From positions 1 through 32,929 of the forward strand of contig NZ_AOHZ01000049.1 of assembly GCF_000337215.1 (NCBI RefSeq): DNA of 32,929 nt. Direction: 5' to 3'. The notes beneath the pieces are model-generated. The model did not search any database. It was given only the letters and a program-made list of their open reading frames with translations, and was not told the origin of the DNA. This stretch comes from Natronolimnohabitans innermongolicus JCM 12255 (GTDB lineage Archaea > Halobacteriota > Halobacteria > Halobacteriales > Natrialbaceae). The translations under genes and the position numbers were made by a program. Numbering within the stretch: the stretch's first letter is position 1; every line of letters starts with the position of its first letter. Below, one piece after another: positions 7,391-15,543 of the stretch.

Positions 7391-10168
7391 ATGAGCGAAC
7401 TCGCGGAAGCGTACCGCCTCGAGTACTTCGAGGAGGAAGGATTCGAGCGCAAGGAGTGTCCCTCCTGTGGCGCACACTTCTGGACCCGCGACCACGATCG
7501 GGAGACGTGCGGTGAGCCGCCCTGCGAGGAGTACGGCTTCATCGAGAACGCCGGGTTCGACGAGGAGTACAGCCTGTCGGAGATGCGGGAAGCATTTCTC
7601 TCGTACTTCGAGGCCAACGACCACGAGCGAATCGACCCCTACCCCGTCGCCGCGAACCGCTGGCGCGACGACGTCTTGCTGACGCAGGCGTCGATCTACG
7701 ACTTCCAGCCGCTGGTGACCAGCGGTCAGACGCCGCCGCCGGCGAACCCGCTGACGGTCTCTCAGCCGTGCATCCGGATGCAAGACATCGACAACGTCGG
7801 GAAGACGGGCCGCCACACGATGGCCTTCGAGATGATGGCCCACCACGCGTTCAACACGCGCGAGGACGTCGACGAGGGCGAGTACGCCTACCACGGCGAG
7901 GTCTACTGGAAAGACGAGACGGTCGAACTCTGTGACGGCTTCTTCGAATCGCTTGGCGTCGATCTCGACGAGGTCATCTACATCGAGGATCCGTGGGTCG
8001 GCGGCGGCAACGCCGGTCCCGCGATCGAGGTTATCTTCCGCGGCGTCGAACTCGCCACGCTCGTCTTCATGTCCATGGAACAGGATCCCGACGGCGAGTA
8101 CGAGATGAAAGACGGGAACCGCTACAGCCCGATGGACACCTACATCGTCGACACGGGCTACGGCCTCGAGCGCTGGACGTGGGTCTCCCAGGGCACCCCG
8201 ACCGTCTACGAGGCGGTCTACCCCGACATGATCTCGTTCCTCAAGGAGAACGCAGGCCTCGAGCACACCGACGAGGAGGAGGAACTCGTCCACCGGGCCG
8301 CGAAGCTGGCGGGTCACATGGACATCGACGAGGCCGAGGACATGGAGACCGCCCGCGGCGAGATCGCCGGCGAACTCGGCGTCGACGCGACCGACCTCGA
8401 GGAGTTGATGGAACCCCTCGAGTCCATCTACGCCATCGCAGACCACTGCCGCACGCTCGCGTACATGCTCGGGGACGGCATCGTCCCCTCGAACGTCGGT
8501 ACGGGCTATCTCGCCCGGATGGTGCTCCGTCGCACCAAGCGGCTCTGTGATACCGTCGGCGTCGACGCGCCGCTGGACGAACTCGTCGACATGCAGGCCG
8601 AGCGCCTCGCCTACGAGAACCGCGACACCATCCGCGACATCGTCCGCACCGAGGTCGAAAAGTACCGCGAGACCCTCGAACGAGGGGGCCGCCGCGTCGA
8701 GAGCCTCGCCAAGGAGTACGCGAAAACGGGCGAACCGATCCCGACCGAGGAGCTGATCGAACTCTACGACTCCCACGGGATCCAGCCCGACATGGTCGCC
8801 GAAATCGCCGACGAGGCCGGCGCCGAGGTCGACGTGCCGGACGACTTCTACAGCCTCGTCGCCGAGCGCCACGACACCGTCGAGGCCGCCGGAGAGAGCG
8901 AGGACGACGAGGACGAGCGCCTCGAGGACCTGCCGGAAACCGAGAAGCTCTACTACGACGACCAGCAGCGCACGCAGTTCGAGGCGATGGTGCTCGACGT
9001 CTTCGAGCGCGAGGACGGCTACGACGTCGTCCTGGATCAGACGATGTTCTACCCCGAAGGCGGCGGCCAGCCGGCCGACCGCGGGACGCTCTCGACCGAC
9101 GACGCGACCGTCGAGGTCGAAGACGTCCAGATCGAGGGCGGCGTCATCCTCCACCGAACCGACGAGAACCCCGGCAAGGGCGAGTTCGTCAACGGACAGC
9201 TAGACGCCACCCGCCGCAGGCAGCTGATGCGCCACCACACGGCGACCCACATCGTCATCCACGCCGCTCGACAGGTCCTCGGCGAGCACATCCGCCAGGC
9301 CGGCGCCCAGAAGGGAGTCGACAGCTCCCGGATCGACGTCCGCCACTACGACCGGATCTCCCGCGAGGACGTCAAGCGAATCGAATCCCTCGCGAACGAG
9401 ATCGTGATGGACAACACCGCCGTCACCCAGGAGTGGCCCGACCGCCACGACGCCGAAGCCGAACACGGCTTCGGCCTCTATCAGGGCGGCATCCCGCCGG
9501 GTGAGCAGATCCGACTGATCCACGTCGACGAGGACGTCCAGGCCTGCGGTGGCACTCACGTCTCCCGGACCGGCGAGATCGGCACGATCAAAGTGCTCAA
9601 CACCGAGCGCGTCCAGGACGGCGTCGAGCGGCTCACCTTCGCCGCCGGCGACGCCGCCCTCGAGGCGACCCAGCGCAAGGAGGACGCCCTCTACGAGGCC
9701 GCCGAGATCTTAGACGTTTCCCCCGAGGACGTCCCCGAGACCGCCGAGCGCTTCTTCGAGGAGTGGAAGGCCCGAGGCAAGGAGATCGAGGACCTGACCG
9801 AACAGCTCGCGGCGGCTCGAGCGGGCGGCGGCGGCGACGCCGAGGAGGTCGAGGTCGGCGAGCGGACGGCCGTCGTCGATCGCATCGACGCCGACGTCGA
9901 CGAACTGCGCGCGACGGCGAACGCCATCAGCGACGAAGGCAAGATCGCGGTGCTGGGAAGCGGCCAGAACAGCGCTCAGTTCGTCGTCTCCGTGCCCGAC
10001 GGCGCCGGGATCAACGCCGGCGAGGTCGTCGGCGAACTCGCCTCGAGGGTCGGCGGCGGCGGCGGCGGTCCGCCGGACTTCGCACAGGGCGGCGGCCCGA
10101 ACGTCGAGGATCTGGACGAGACGCTCGAGGACGCGCCGGACGTGTTGCGTCAGGTTCAGGACGCCTGA
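7391..10168 (+). CDS. alaS: alanyl-tRNA synthetase (archaeal type)
   Basis: This 925-residue cytoplasmic class II synthetase charges tRNA-Ala. It has the archaeal N-terminal cysteine-rich segment (CPSCGAHFW...[11 protein letters not shown]) before the catalytic core. The core includes [13 protein letters not shown] and [10 protein letters not shown] and the long helical tRNA-recognition region. The editing domain carries HHTATH (zinc ligands His616 and His620) and CGGTH (Cys719, His723), the four zinc-binding residues that clear mischarged Ser-tRNA and Gly-tRNA. The C-terminal DHHA1 domain ends in a Gly-rich loop ([15 protein letters not shown]). Length and all motifs are normal. It stands alone, with a T-rich stop signal about 50 bases after the stop codon. 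Confidence 0.97.
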   Translation: MSELAEAYRLEYFEEEGFERKECPSCGAHFWTRDHDRETCGEPPCEEYGFIENAGFDEEYSLSEMREAFLSYFEANDHERIDPYPVAANRWRDDVLLTQASIYDFQPLVTSGQTPPPANPLTVSQPCIRMQDIDNVGKTGRHTMAFEMMAHHAFNTREDVDEGEYAYHGEVYWKDETVELCDGFFESLGVDLDEVIYIEDPWVGGGNAGPAIEVIFRGVELATLVFMSMEQDPDGEYEMKDGNRYSPMDTYIVDTGYGLERWTWVSQGTPTVYEAVYPDMISFLKENAGLEHTDEEEELVHRAAKLAGHMDIDEAEDMETARGEIAGELGVDATDLEELMEPLESIYAIADHCRTLAYMLGDGIVPSNVGTGYLARMVLRRTKRLCDTVGVDAPLDELVDMQAERLAYENRDTIRDIVRTEVEKYRETLERGGRRVESLAKEYAKTGEPIPTEELIELYDSHGIQPDMVAEIADEAGAEVDVPDDFYSLVAERHDTVEAAGESEDDEDERLEDLPETEKLYYDDQQRTQFEAMVLDVFEREDGYDVVLDQTMFYPEGGGQPADRGTLSTDDATVEVEDVQIEGGVILHRTDENPGKGEFVNGQLDATRRRQLMRHHTATHIVIHAARQVLGEHIRQAGAQKGVDSSRIDVRHYDRISREDVKRIESLANEIVMDNTAVTQEWPDRHDAEAEHGFGLYQGGIPPGEQIRLIHVDEDVQACGGTHVSRTGEIGTIKVLNTERVQDGVERLTFAAGDAALEATQRKEDALYEAAEILDVSPEDVPETAERFFEEWKARGKEIEDLTEQLAAARAGGGGDAEEVEVGERTAVVDRIDADVDELRATANAISDEGKIAVLGSGQNSAQFVVSVPDGAGINAGEVVGELASRVGGGGGGPPDFAQGGGPNVEDLDETLEDAPDVLRQVQDA

Positions 10169-10216
10169 CAGCTTCGCAACGAGACGCCGCGGTGAGTTTC
10201 GGTTCCGGTTTCGGAA

Positions 10217-10229
10217 ATCACTCTTTTTG
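10217..10229 (+). terminator. T-rich terminator after alaS
   Basis: AATCACTCTTTTTGC follows the alaS stop by about 50 bases. Archaeal termination often needs only a T-run. No stable hairpin is beside it. Confidence 0.3.
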
Positions 10230-10433
10230 CAAGTGGGCTCGAGAGCGCTTTCACTCGAGTCGATACGACCGCTGCTCTACGGTGAGAGAGATCGGGAACG
10301 GTCGTTTCCGGTGATCGTTGATGGGGTGGGTTGCGCCGGACGTCATTCCCGACTCTCGCGCTCGAGGGGTTCCGTTCACCAGCCGTAGATATTGTGTGTT
10401 TTGTAATTCGATTATCGTACAGTATAACCGAAA
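10230..10433. other. intergenic, no gene seen
   Basis: The stretch between alaS and the CPBP gene becomes AT-richer towards 10390-10440. I see no RNA gene or convincing small reading frame. It marks the left edge of the accessory block. Confidence 0.5.
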
Positions 10434-10442
10434 GCTAAAAAG
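10434..10442 (+). promoter_or_regulatory. TATA box of the CPBP gene
   Basis: GCTAAAAAG sits 25-33 bases before the ATG at 10467, which supports that start over an upstream in-frame GTG at 10446. Confidence 0.45.
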
Positions 10443-10466
10443 TAGGTGTATTGTGATTATCACGGC

Positions 10467-11189
10467 ATGGTTGAAACAATATACAGCCGGGCCGCAAGGC
10501 GAATCGGACACGGCAAGCAGATCGGCATCGCGGCGGCGCTCACCATCGTCGCCGTTCTCGTTGCGGGGATGTTCAGTGCGATCGGAATGCAAATCACGGG
10601 CCGGTCCGACCCGTCACCGTACACGTCATTTCTTGCGACTGGGTTCGGATTCGCGGCTGTGGCACTGGCGTATCTGACTTACACGAATCGTGGACTCGGG
10701 TATATCGACGGCGCCGTGCCGACAGCGCGATCGATCTCGTTGGGCGTCGGACTGGGCGTTGGTATCTTCACCGCACAGACGGCGATCGATCTAACCGCCC
10801 GAATAGCTGGCGTGTCGATGGGCGTCGATCAAGCGGCGAGTCAACTGACCGGATCGGTACCGCTTCTTGTCGCTGCCATCGCGATCAATCTCGCTTTGAT
10901 CGGTCCGGCAGAGGAGTTATTTTTCCGAAACGTCCTTCAGAAACGACTCGCGGAGTCCTTCCGGACAGGTACTGCGATCGGTCTGACAAGCCTCATATTT
11001 GCTCCGCTCCATCTCGGAAACTTCCACGGTCAATCGGCTCTTGCGATCGGTGTCTCCCTCAGTGGCGTCGTTATCGCATCGGTTCTTCTCGGCATCGCGT
11101 TCGTCCGGTACAACCGACTCGAGGTCGTCGGAATCGCACACGGAATTCAGAACTCACTCGTTCTCGTTACGGTGTATCTGTTCTTGTGA
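10467..11189 (+). CDS. CPBP (Abi/CAAX-like) intramembrane metalloprotease
   Basis: This 240-residue protein from MVETIYSRA has about eight membrane helices. It shows all three CPBP motifs: EExxxR in GPAEELFFRNVLQ, a His in IFAPLHLGN, and HxxxN in GIAHGIQNS. These residues bind the metal in the Rce1/MroQ class. Known members cleave prenylated proteins or process peptides, and in lactic acid bacteria members of this family encoded in bacteriocin loci give self-immunity. The gene is AT-richer than alaS. Downstream, convergent, is a small membrane protein gene, and beyond that the two tiny peptide genes. A part in peptide processing or immunity is inferred from that setting. Confidence 0.86.
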   Translation: MVETIYSRAARRIGHGKQIGIAAALTIVAVLVAGMFSAIGMQITGRSDPSPYTSFLATGFGFAAVALAYLTYTNRGLGYIDGAVPTARSISLGVGLGVGIFTAQTAIDLTARIAGVSMGVDQAASQLTGSVPLLVAAIAINLALIGPAEELFFRNVLQKRLAESFRTGTAIGLTSLIFAPLHLGNFHGQSALAIGVSLSGVVIASVLLGIAFVRYNRLEVVGIAHGIQNSLVLVTVYLFL

Positions 11190-11445
11190 GCACTCACACT
11201 CGTCCGCTCGCGAGCGTCGTCGTTGCCCCCTTCGGGAACGGGACGTCACACCTCACAGTCGGCGGTTCGGTTGAACGACGACCGCCGGGTTCGGGAATCG
11301 GTGAGCGACGATGGGTGCGCGGTCGGCCGGTCCGGAAAGCGAGAGCGGAGCGAGGGCGGTACGGGGTACCGTCGCCGAAAGTGCTACCAGAGTCTCTCCT
11401 GGCACGTTGTCCGGGGTTCGGTCGCTGGGACGCGGTCGGAGTGCG
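11190..11445. other. intergenic between convergent genes, no gene seen
   Basis: This holds the 3' ends of the CPBP gene and the convergent small membrane protein gene. Short open frames here have no start signal, no SD site and untypical composition. I see no RNA gene. Confidence 0.45.
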
Positions 11446-11661
11446 TCATACGGCACCAGTCGCGTCTCGGTCGGCCACTGTGAGTAGCCAGTAGATGATG
11501 GCGAACGTTGCGATCAGGAAGGCTACTCGAACGGTTCCTGATTCGAATATATTCGGGAGTGGTGAATACAGCATTCCGACGAAGAATACCACTCCAGTAC
11601 CAATTCCGATACCAAACCACGTGGTGGCCGTTATCGATTTTGCTAGTTCTATTATCGACAT
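11446..11661 (-). CDS. small two-helix membrane protein
   Basis: This 71-residue protein has two clear membrane helices, about residues 13-32 (WFGIGIGTGVVFFVGMLY) and 45-63 (VAFLIATFAIIYWLLTV), with a short polar loop between and a charged tail (ADRD). The minus-strand sequence AGTTTTTTG, about 25-32 bases before the ATG at 11661, could be its TATA box. No family is recognised. Small two-helix proteins of this kind are often immunity or holin-like proteins. It lies between the CPBP protease gene and the tiny peptide genes and shares their strand. It could also be an unrelated hypothetical protein. Confidence 0.62.
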   Translation of the reverse strand: MSIIELAKSITATTWFGIGIGTGVVFFVGMLYSPLPNIFESGTVRVAFLIATFAIIYWLLTVADRDATGAV

Positions 11662-11699
11662 GCATTAGTATATGGCAGTAATAGACAAAAAACTATCTC

Positions 11700-12150
11700 T
11701 TGGACGGAGATCTTTGACCGACGTGTACCGGGAACCGCTCACGCACTGACAGTGTGCCATAGTGACTATTCAACCGATTCGCACACGGATCGCACAGTTT
11801 ATTCACGGGTCGCTTCGCTCCCCCTTTTCCTCGCAGTTCTCGCTCACGTCGCCCGCTCGAACTTCCCCCCAGTCGTGCGATCAGATGTGGTTTGGCGTTC
11901 AGCGGCTACGATAGCTGAGGCTGTCTACTTCGTTCTCTACGATTGATCACGTAAACAGAGACTACCGAGAAAATGCGGCCGGTTCGGCCTTCGACGTGGA
12001 TACGCGTACCACGCTCGGACCACGACAGAAACTCGATAGGTCGACTGGGAGACAGCCGCTCGCGGCGTAATCGCTTCGGTATTCACTTTCTCGGCCGTGA
12101 AAAATGGGCACCGTTTACGCCAGCGGAGGCGAAAACGAACGCGATTCTGT
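11700..12150. other. 450-base stretch without a supported gene
   Basis: Short frames on the plus strand (64 and 62 codons) have mixed composition, no membrane or domain pattern, and no start signal. The sequence could be a decayed gene but I cannot match it to one. No direct repeats or insertion-sequence ends were seen. Confidence 0.4.
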
Positions 12151-12168
12151 CGGTGGGATAACCCACCG
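12151..12168 (-). terminator. hairpin after the tiny peptide genes
   Basis: CGGTGGG-ATAA-CCCACCG is a perfect 7-base stem with a four-base loop. It starts 22 bases after the stop codon of the second peptide gene. On the minus strand it is followed by a T-containing stretch (GTTCGTTTTCG). This fits a terminator or a stable 3' end of a short peptide mRNA. Confidence 0.6.
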
Positions 12169-12190
12169 GTCTTCGTGTTCGATACGACTG

Positions 12191-12307
12191 TTAGTCGGTT
12201 ACGCCGTCGCCGTGATAGGCGTCGTACAATTCGTTGGTCGCGGTAGCACCACCAACGAATCCGCCGGCGAAAGCGGCGGCAGCGACGGGGGCAGCGAGTA
12301 CGTTCAT
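12191..12307 (-). CDS. tiny Gly/Ala-rich peptide, 38 residues (peptide B)
   Basis: This gene is too short for usual gene finders. The peptide runs from ATG 12307-12305 to TAA 12193-12191. It opens MNVLAAPV, then a hydrophobic Ala-rich run (residues 8-14), two Gly pairs at 15-16 and 19-20 (GGFVGG, giving GxxxG spacing), then a polar, acidic end with Tyr28, Tyr31, His32 and Asp38. It has no Cys. It shares its opening Met-Asn-(Ile/Val)-Leu with peptide A, whose stop is 30 bases upstream. No Shine-Dalgarno site of its own is seen, so it may be translated by reinitiation. A hydrophobic core with GxxxG and a charged end recalls class II bacteriocin peptides. Alternatives are a small membrane regulator or a chance frame. 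Confidence 0.62.
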   Translation of the reverse strand: MNVLAAPVAAAAFAGGFVGGATATNELYDAYHGDGVTD

Positions 12308-12337
12308 GATTTTGTGGGATGTTCTGGTAAGGGATAG

Positions 12338-12457
12338 TTACGCACCTTCACGAAGTCCGACGACGGTCGCGGCGCCCGCTGCGGCACCCGCAGCACCGGA
12401 CTTGCACGCGGTGCTGGCCAAGCATGCGCCGACCACCTTTGGCGATAAGATGTTCAT
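12338..12457 (-). CDS. tiny Cys/Gly/Ala-rich peptide, 39 residues (peptide A)
   Basis: The peptide runs from ATG 12457-12455 to TAA 12340-12338. It has a perfect Shine-Dalgarno site seven bases upstream, rare in this mostly leaderless genome, so it is very likely translated. It opens MNILSPKVVGACLAST, with Cys12 and Cys18 six residues apart, then a Gly/Ala core (residues 20-30, with Gly21, Gly24 and Gly28 forming small-xxx-small spacing), and ends VVGLREGA. The two Cys could form a disulfide or a thioether; no radical-SAM or lanthionine enzyme is nearby. Together with peptide B it forms a two-gene transcript ending at a hairpin. The divergent ABC exporter starts 271 bases away. A halocin-like two-peptide product is inferred, not shown. 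Confidence 0.72.
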   Translation of the reverse strand: MNILSPKVVGACLASTACKSGAAGAAAGAATVVGLREGA

Positions 12458-12464
12458 ACTGGTC

Positions 12465-12472
12465 TCACCTCC
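12465..12472 (-). promoter_or_regulatory. perfect Shine-Dalgarno site of peptide A
   Basis: GGAGGTGA on the minus strand pairs fully with the archaeal 16S rRNA 3' end and is seven bases before the ATG at 12457. It is the strongest such site noticed in the window and decides that a gene this short is real. A seven-codon frame (ATG 12477) overlaps it and ends at an ATGA overlap with the gene start, possibly by chance. Confidence 0.8.
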
Positions 12473-12502
12473 ACCATGACTTGATACAAACGGTATCGTG
12501 CC

Positions 12503-12540
12503 ATAAGCGATCAATGGTGATTGGTCAAAGATACTAAAGT
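12503..12540 (-). promoter_or_regulatory. candidate promoter of the tiny peptide genes
   Basis: On the minus strand CTTATGG at about 12510-12504 lies some 25 bases before a start near 12480, which would give a leader of about 25 bases containing the SD site. A second AT-rich box, CTTTAGTATC at about 12539-12530, lies further up. Exact use is unknown. Confidence 0.35.
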
Positions 12541-12693
12541 TTTCTGTATCGTGTTACATTTAAATCATATCCGCCACAACACGAGCAGGTCAGGTAGTTC
12601 TCTCACGAACAAAACGCAGAGTCGGTAACGACGACGCATGACGCCGTTTCAAGCAGTAGCAGGCCACTTCATCATACCTGACAATATAGAAAA

Positions 12694-12701
12694 GTTTTTT
12701 A
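12694..12701 (+). promoter_or_regulatory. TATA box of the ABC exporter operon
   Basis: TTTTTTAT lies 28-35 bases before the ATG at 12729. This placement supports the ATG (MVSAEGSN) over the in-frame GTG at 12708, which would overlap the expected transcription start. Confidence 0.5.
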
Positions 12702-12728
12702 TCTTCGGTGCACCCGGGAGAACGTATA

Positions 12729-13781
12729 ATGGTCTCTGCCGAAGGATCGAATCCGGTAACCGGGGGCGATGCGAACGCCGAATCCGCTGTTTCGGTCTCG
12801 AACCTCGAGAAGGAGTACGGGAGCGGAGACGACGCGGTGCAAGCCGTAAACGGCGTGAGCTTCGACGTGGAACGGGGGACCGCGGTCGGCATTCTCGGAC
12901 CGAACGGCGCGGGGAAGACGACCACGATCAAGTCGCTCCTGTCGTTGATCTTCCCGTCGGAAGGAAACATCTACGTCGAGGGTATCAACGTCCACAAGGA
13001 ACCGAAGCAGGCGTTTCGCCACATGGGTGCGATGCTCGAGGGAGCACGAAACACCTACTGGCGGCTCACCGTTCGTGAGAATCTCGAGATCTTTTCAGTT
13101 ATCGCAGGACTCGATTACCGCGAACGCGGCGACCGAATCGACGACCTCCTCGAGCAGTTCGGCATCGACCACAAAGCCGATACCGTCGTTCGCGAACTCT
13201 CGCGGGGGCAAAAACAGAAGGTTTCGCTGGCGACGGCGATGGCTCGCGACGCCGACGTCGTCGTTCTCGACGAGCCGACGCTCGGCCTCGACGTCGAAAG
13301 CTCGCTCGAGTTGCGTCGCGAGCTTCGTCGACTCGTCGAGGACGACGGAATCACCGTGTTGCTGTGCAGCCACGATATGGACGTGATTCAGGACGTGTGC
13401 GACCGGGTCATCATCATGAACGACGGCGAGATCGTCGCCGACGACACGGTCGGAAATTTACTGGATCTGTTCGACACGCAGGCGTACGAAGTAACCGTCG
13501 AAGGCGAACTGGACGACGCCGACCGTCGGCGACTCGAGACTGCGTTCGATCTCACCGATTTCGATCGGCGACGCGGGTCGACGACGTTTCAGGCCCACGT
13601 CACCGGTGACGATTTTTACTCGCTGGTCGAATCGCTTCGTGCGATCGGGGCGGCGGTAGAGGCGTTCGACACCGTCGAACCCGACCTCGAGGAGGTTTTT
13701 CTTCGAATTACCGACGACGAGGAGGACGAACGGCCGACGGAGACACCGGTGGCACAAGCAGCTAGCGGTGGCCCTCGATGA
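12729..13781 (+). CDS. ABC transporter ATP-binding protein (ABC-2 exporter type)
   Basis: This 350-residue cytoplasmic ATPase is of the DrrA/CcmA-like class. It has Walker A GPNGAGKT at residues 57-64, the signature motif LSRGQ at 157-161, Walker B with Asp181-Glu182 in VVVLDEPTLGLD, and the switch His in LLCSHDMD. After the ATPase core comes a C-terminal domain of about 100 residues common in drug, lipid or peptide exporters, ending in an acidic tail. Its stop overlaps the permease start by four bases (ATGA), so the pair is one operon. The operon is divergent from the tiny peptide genes. Cargo is not shown by the sequence; peptide export or self-protection is one possibility and lipid export another. 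Confidence 0.9.
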   Translation: MVSAEGSNPVTGGDANAESAVSVSNLEKEYGSGDDAVQAVNGVSFDVERGTAVGILGPNGAGKTTTIKSLLSLIFPSEGNIYVEGINVHKEPKQAFRHMGAMLEGARNTYWRLTVRENLEIFSVIAGLDYRERGDRIDDLLEQFGIDHKADTVVRELSRGQKQKVSLATAMARDADVVVLDEPTLGLDVESSLELRRELRRLVEDDGITVLLCSHDMDVIQDVCDRVIIMNDGEIVADDTVGNLLDLFDTQAYEVTVEGELDDADRRRLETAFDLTDFDRRRGSTTFQAHVTGDDFYSLVESLRAIGAAVEAFDTVEPDLEEVFLRITDDEEDERPTETPVAQAASGGPR

Positions 13782-14632
13782 GTGCACCGACGGTCGACGA
13801 CGCCGCGGCCGCCGACGGAGCGCAACCTGACGAGCGGGACGCCGGCGTGTTGCTGTTAGTGTGGACAATCCTCCGCATGAATTTCCTGCTCATGGTCAGG
13901 TACCGCGTGAATTTCGTCGCACAGATCGTGGGGATGTACCTCTTTTTCGCGGTCATCTTCTTCGGCGGACAGGCTGCCGTCGAGAACGTCGGCGAGGGTG
14001 GAATCGGTTCGCTCGGATCGACGCTCGACGCGCTCATCGTCGGCTGGTTCCTCTGGACGATGGCCCAGAGCGCGTACTTCAGTCTCTCGGGTGAAGTGAC
14101 TCAAGAGTCGCGCTGGGGGACGCTCGAGCAACTGTACATGTCTCCGTACGGCTTCGGAACGATCATGCTCACGAAGGTCTTCGTGAACATGCTCTTGAGC
14201 CTCGTCATGGGCGGGATCATGCTGGCGCTGATTCTCCTCACGACCGGCCGAACGCTCTCGCTCGACGTGATTACGGTCCTTCCGATCGCCGTCCTGGCGT
14301 TGCTCTCGGTGGTGGGTATCGGGTTCGTCTTCGCCGGACTGACGCTCATCTACAAGAAACTCGGGAGCGTCTCACAGCTCATGCAGTTCGTTATTCTCGG
14401 GCTCGTCGCCGCGCCTGCGGCGGAGTTCTCCGTGCTGAATCTCCTGCCGATCACCCAGGGATCTGCGATGTTACAGGAGGCGATGCGAAACGGCGTCCGT
14501 CTGTGGGAGTTTTCGGCGGTGGAGCTCGCCGTTCTCGTCGGAACCGCCGTCGTCTACTTCTCCATCGGGTACGTCGTGTTCCAGCTCTGTTCGCACGTCG
14601 CCCGAAAACGCGGTGTGATGGGCCACTACTGA
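13778..14632 (+). CDS. ABC-2 type transporter permease
   Basis: This 284-residue protein has six predicted membrane helices. Examples are FVAQIVGMYLFFAVIFFGG, NMLLSLVMGGIMLALILL, VLALLSVVGIGFVFAGLTLI and LVGTAVVYFSIGYVVFQL. A conserved polar stretch (EVTQESRWGTLEQLYMSP) follows helix 2; it resembles the coupling region TLE.L..SP of ABC-2 permeases such as DrrB. A polar N-terminus of about 25 residues precedes helix 1. It is coupled to the ATPase gene by ATGA overlap and is followed by a GC hairpin. A dimer of this protein would form the channel. Confidence 0.9.
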   Translation: MSAPTVDDAAAADGAQPDERDAGVLLLVWTILRMNFLLMVRYRVNFVAQIVGMYLFFAVIFFGGQAAVENVGEGGIGSLGSTLDALIVGWFLWTMAQSAYFSLSGEVTQESRWGTLEQLYMSPYGFGTIMLTKVFVNMLLSLVMGGIMLALILLTTGRTLSLDVITVLPIAVLALLSVVGIGFVFAGLTLIYKKLGSVSQLMQFVILGLVAAPAAEFSVLNLLPITQGSAMLQEAMRNGVRLWEFSAVELAVLVGTAVVYFSIGYVVFQLCSHVARKRGVMGHY

Positions 14633-14637
14633 GGCTG

Positions 14638-14656
14638 GGCGGCTCGGTTCGCCGCC
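14638..14656 (+). terminator. GC hairpin after the ABC operon
   Basis: GGCGGC-TCGGTTC-GCCGCC lies 5 bases after the permease stop codon. It is a 6-base GC stem without a clear T-run, so it may act as an mRNA end rather than a true terminator. Confidence 0.4.
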
Positions 14657-14748
14657 ATTCCGTCGAGACCACACGAGAGATCCTCCGTCGAAGACGGCCT
14701 CGGCCAAAAATCGAAACGCTCGCCTCGCTTCGTCCCCTCGAGTCAGTC

Positions 14749-15543
14749 ATGCCCACCGCGACGAACGGAGCCATCTCGCTGTACTACGACCGCGCGGGCG
14801 AGGGAAACGAGAGAGCGGCCCCCGTCGTCTTCGTCACCGAAGCCGGCCTCGGCGGCTGGCTGTGGGGCTGGCAACACGCCGCGCTGGCCGGCCCCCACGA
14901 GGTCGTCGTCTGGGACCTGCGCGGCACCGGCCGCTCGGACGCCCCCGACGGACCGTACTCCCTCGAGACGCTCGTCGGCGACCTCGAGGCGGTTCTCGTC
15001 GACTGCGGCTTCCGGAACGCCCACCTCGTCGGCTGCGGTCTCGGCGGGGCCATCGCGTTGCAGGCCGCCCGAACCTCGAGTCGCGTGCGGACGCTGACGC
15101 TGTTCGGGACCGCCGCTCGGGGCGAGGCGTTCGACCTCGAACCGCTGTACGCGTCGCCGGACGATCGAGACGCGCTCGACGAGTCGCTCGCGGCCGGCCT
15201 CTCCGCGGACTTCCTCGAATCCCAGCCCGATGTTCGGGAGGGCATCGTCGACTGGCGAGCCGACGGCGACGCCGACTACGCGGAGTTCGAGGCGCAGACG
15301 GCGGCGCTCGAGGGCTTCGACGCGACGGACTGGCTGGTCGAGGTGACGCAGCCGACGCGGGTGATTCACGGCGAGGCGGACGAACTGGTCCCGGCCTCGG
15401 CGGGCCAGGACCTGGCGAACGGGTTGCCACGCGGGGAGTTCGTCGGTCTCGAGGACGCCGGTCACCTCTGTTTCATCGAGCGATCGCGGACGGTCAACGA
15501 TCTGTTGTTGGGCTTTCTCGAGAACCGGACTGACGATGAATGA
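14749..15543 (+). CDS. alpha/beta-hydrolase fold protein lacking the nucleophile
   Basis: This 264-residue protein has the alpha/beta-hydrolase plan: an oxyanion-region segment (VTEAGLGGWLWGWQ), strand-turn DLRGTGRSDAP, the elbow LVGCGLGG at residues 93-100, an acid Asp211 in HGEADELVP, and His239 in EDAGHLCF. In active members the elbow reads G-x-S-x-G; here the Ser position is Gly97 (codon GGT). Catalysis by the normal triad is therefore not possible, though Cys96 is next to it. The gene could encode a binding protein, a relic, or an enzyme with another mechanism. The start at 14749 (MPTATNGA) begins the first core strand; upstream in-frame codons are Arg-rich and not credible. The next gene downstream is the degenerate AMP-binding protein. 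Confidence 0.82.
   Translation: MPTATNGAISLYYDRAGEGNERAAPVVFVTEAGLGGWLWGWQHAALAGPHEVVVWDLRGTGRSDAPDGPYSLETLVGDLEAVLVDCGFRNAHLVGCGLGGAIALQAARTSSRVRTLTLFGTAARGEAFDLEPLYASPDDRDALDESLAAGLSADFLESQPDVREGIVDWRADGDADYAEFEAQTAALEGFDATDWLVEVTQPTRVIHGEADELVPASAGQDLANGLPRGEFVGLEDAGHLCFIERSRTVNDLLLGFLENRTDDE

Noticed and set aside
7328-9154. 608-codon open frame on the minus strand
   Set aside because: It lies wholly opposite alaS, a complete gene with all motifs. Its Val/Asp/Leu-rich translation is the shadow expected from GC-rich, acidic haloarchaeal coding DNA.
11752-12161. Two short plus-strand frames of 64 and 62 codons
   Set aside because: No start signal, no SD site, mixed composition and no recognisable domain; a transposase remnant was considered but could not be supported.
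12454-12477. Seven-codon leader frame before peptide A
   Set aside because: It starts at ATG 12477 and ends in an ATGA overlap, but it is made largely of the Shine-Dalgarno sequence itself and is too short to support.
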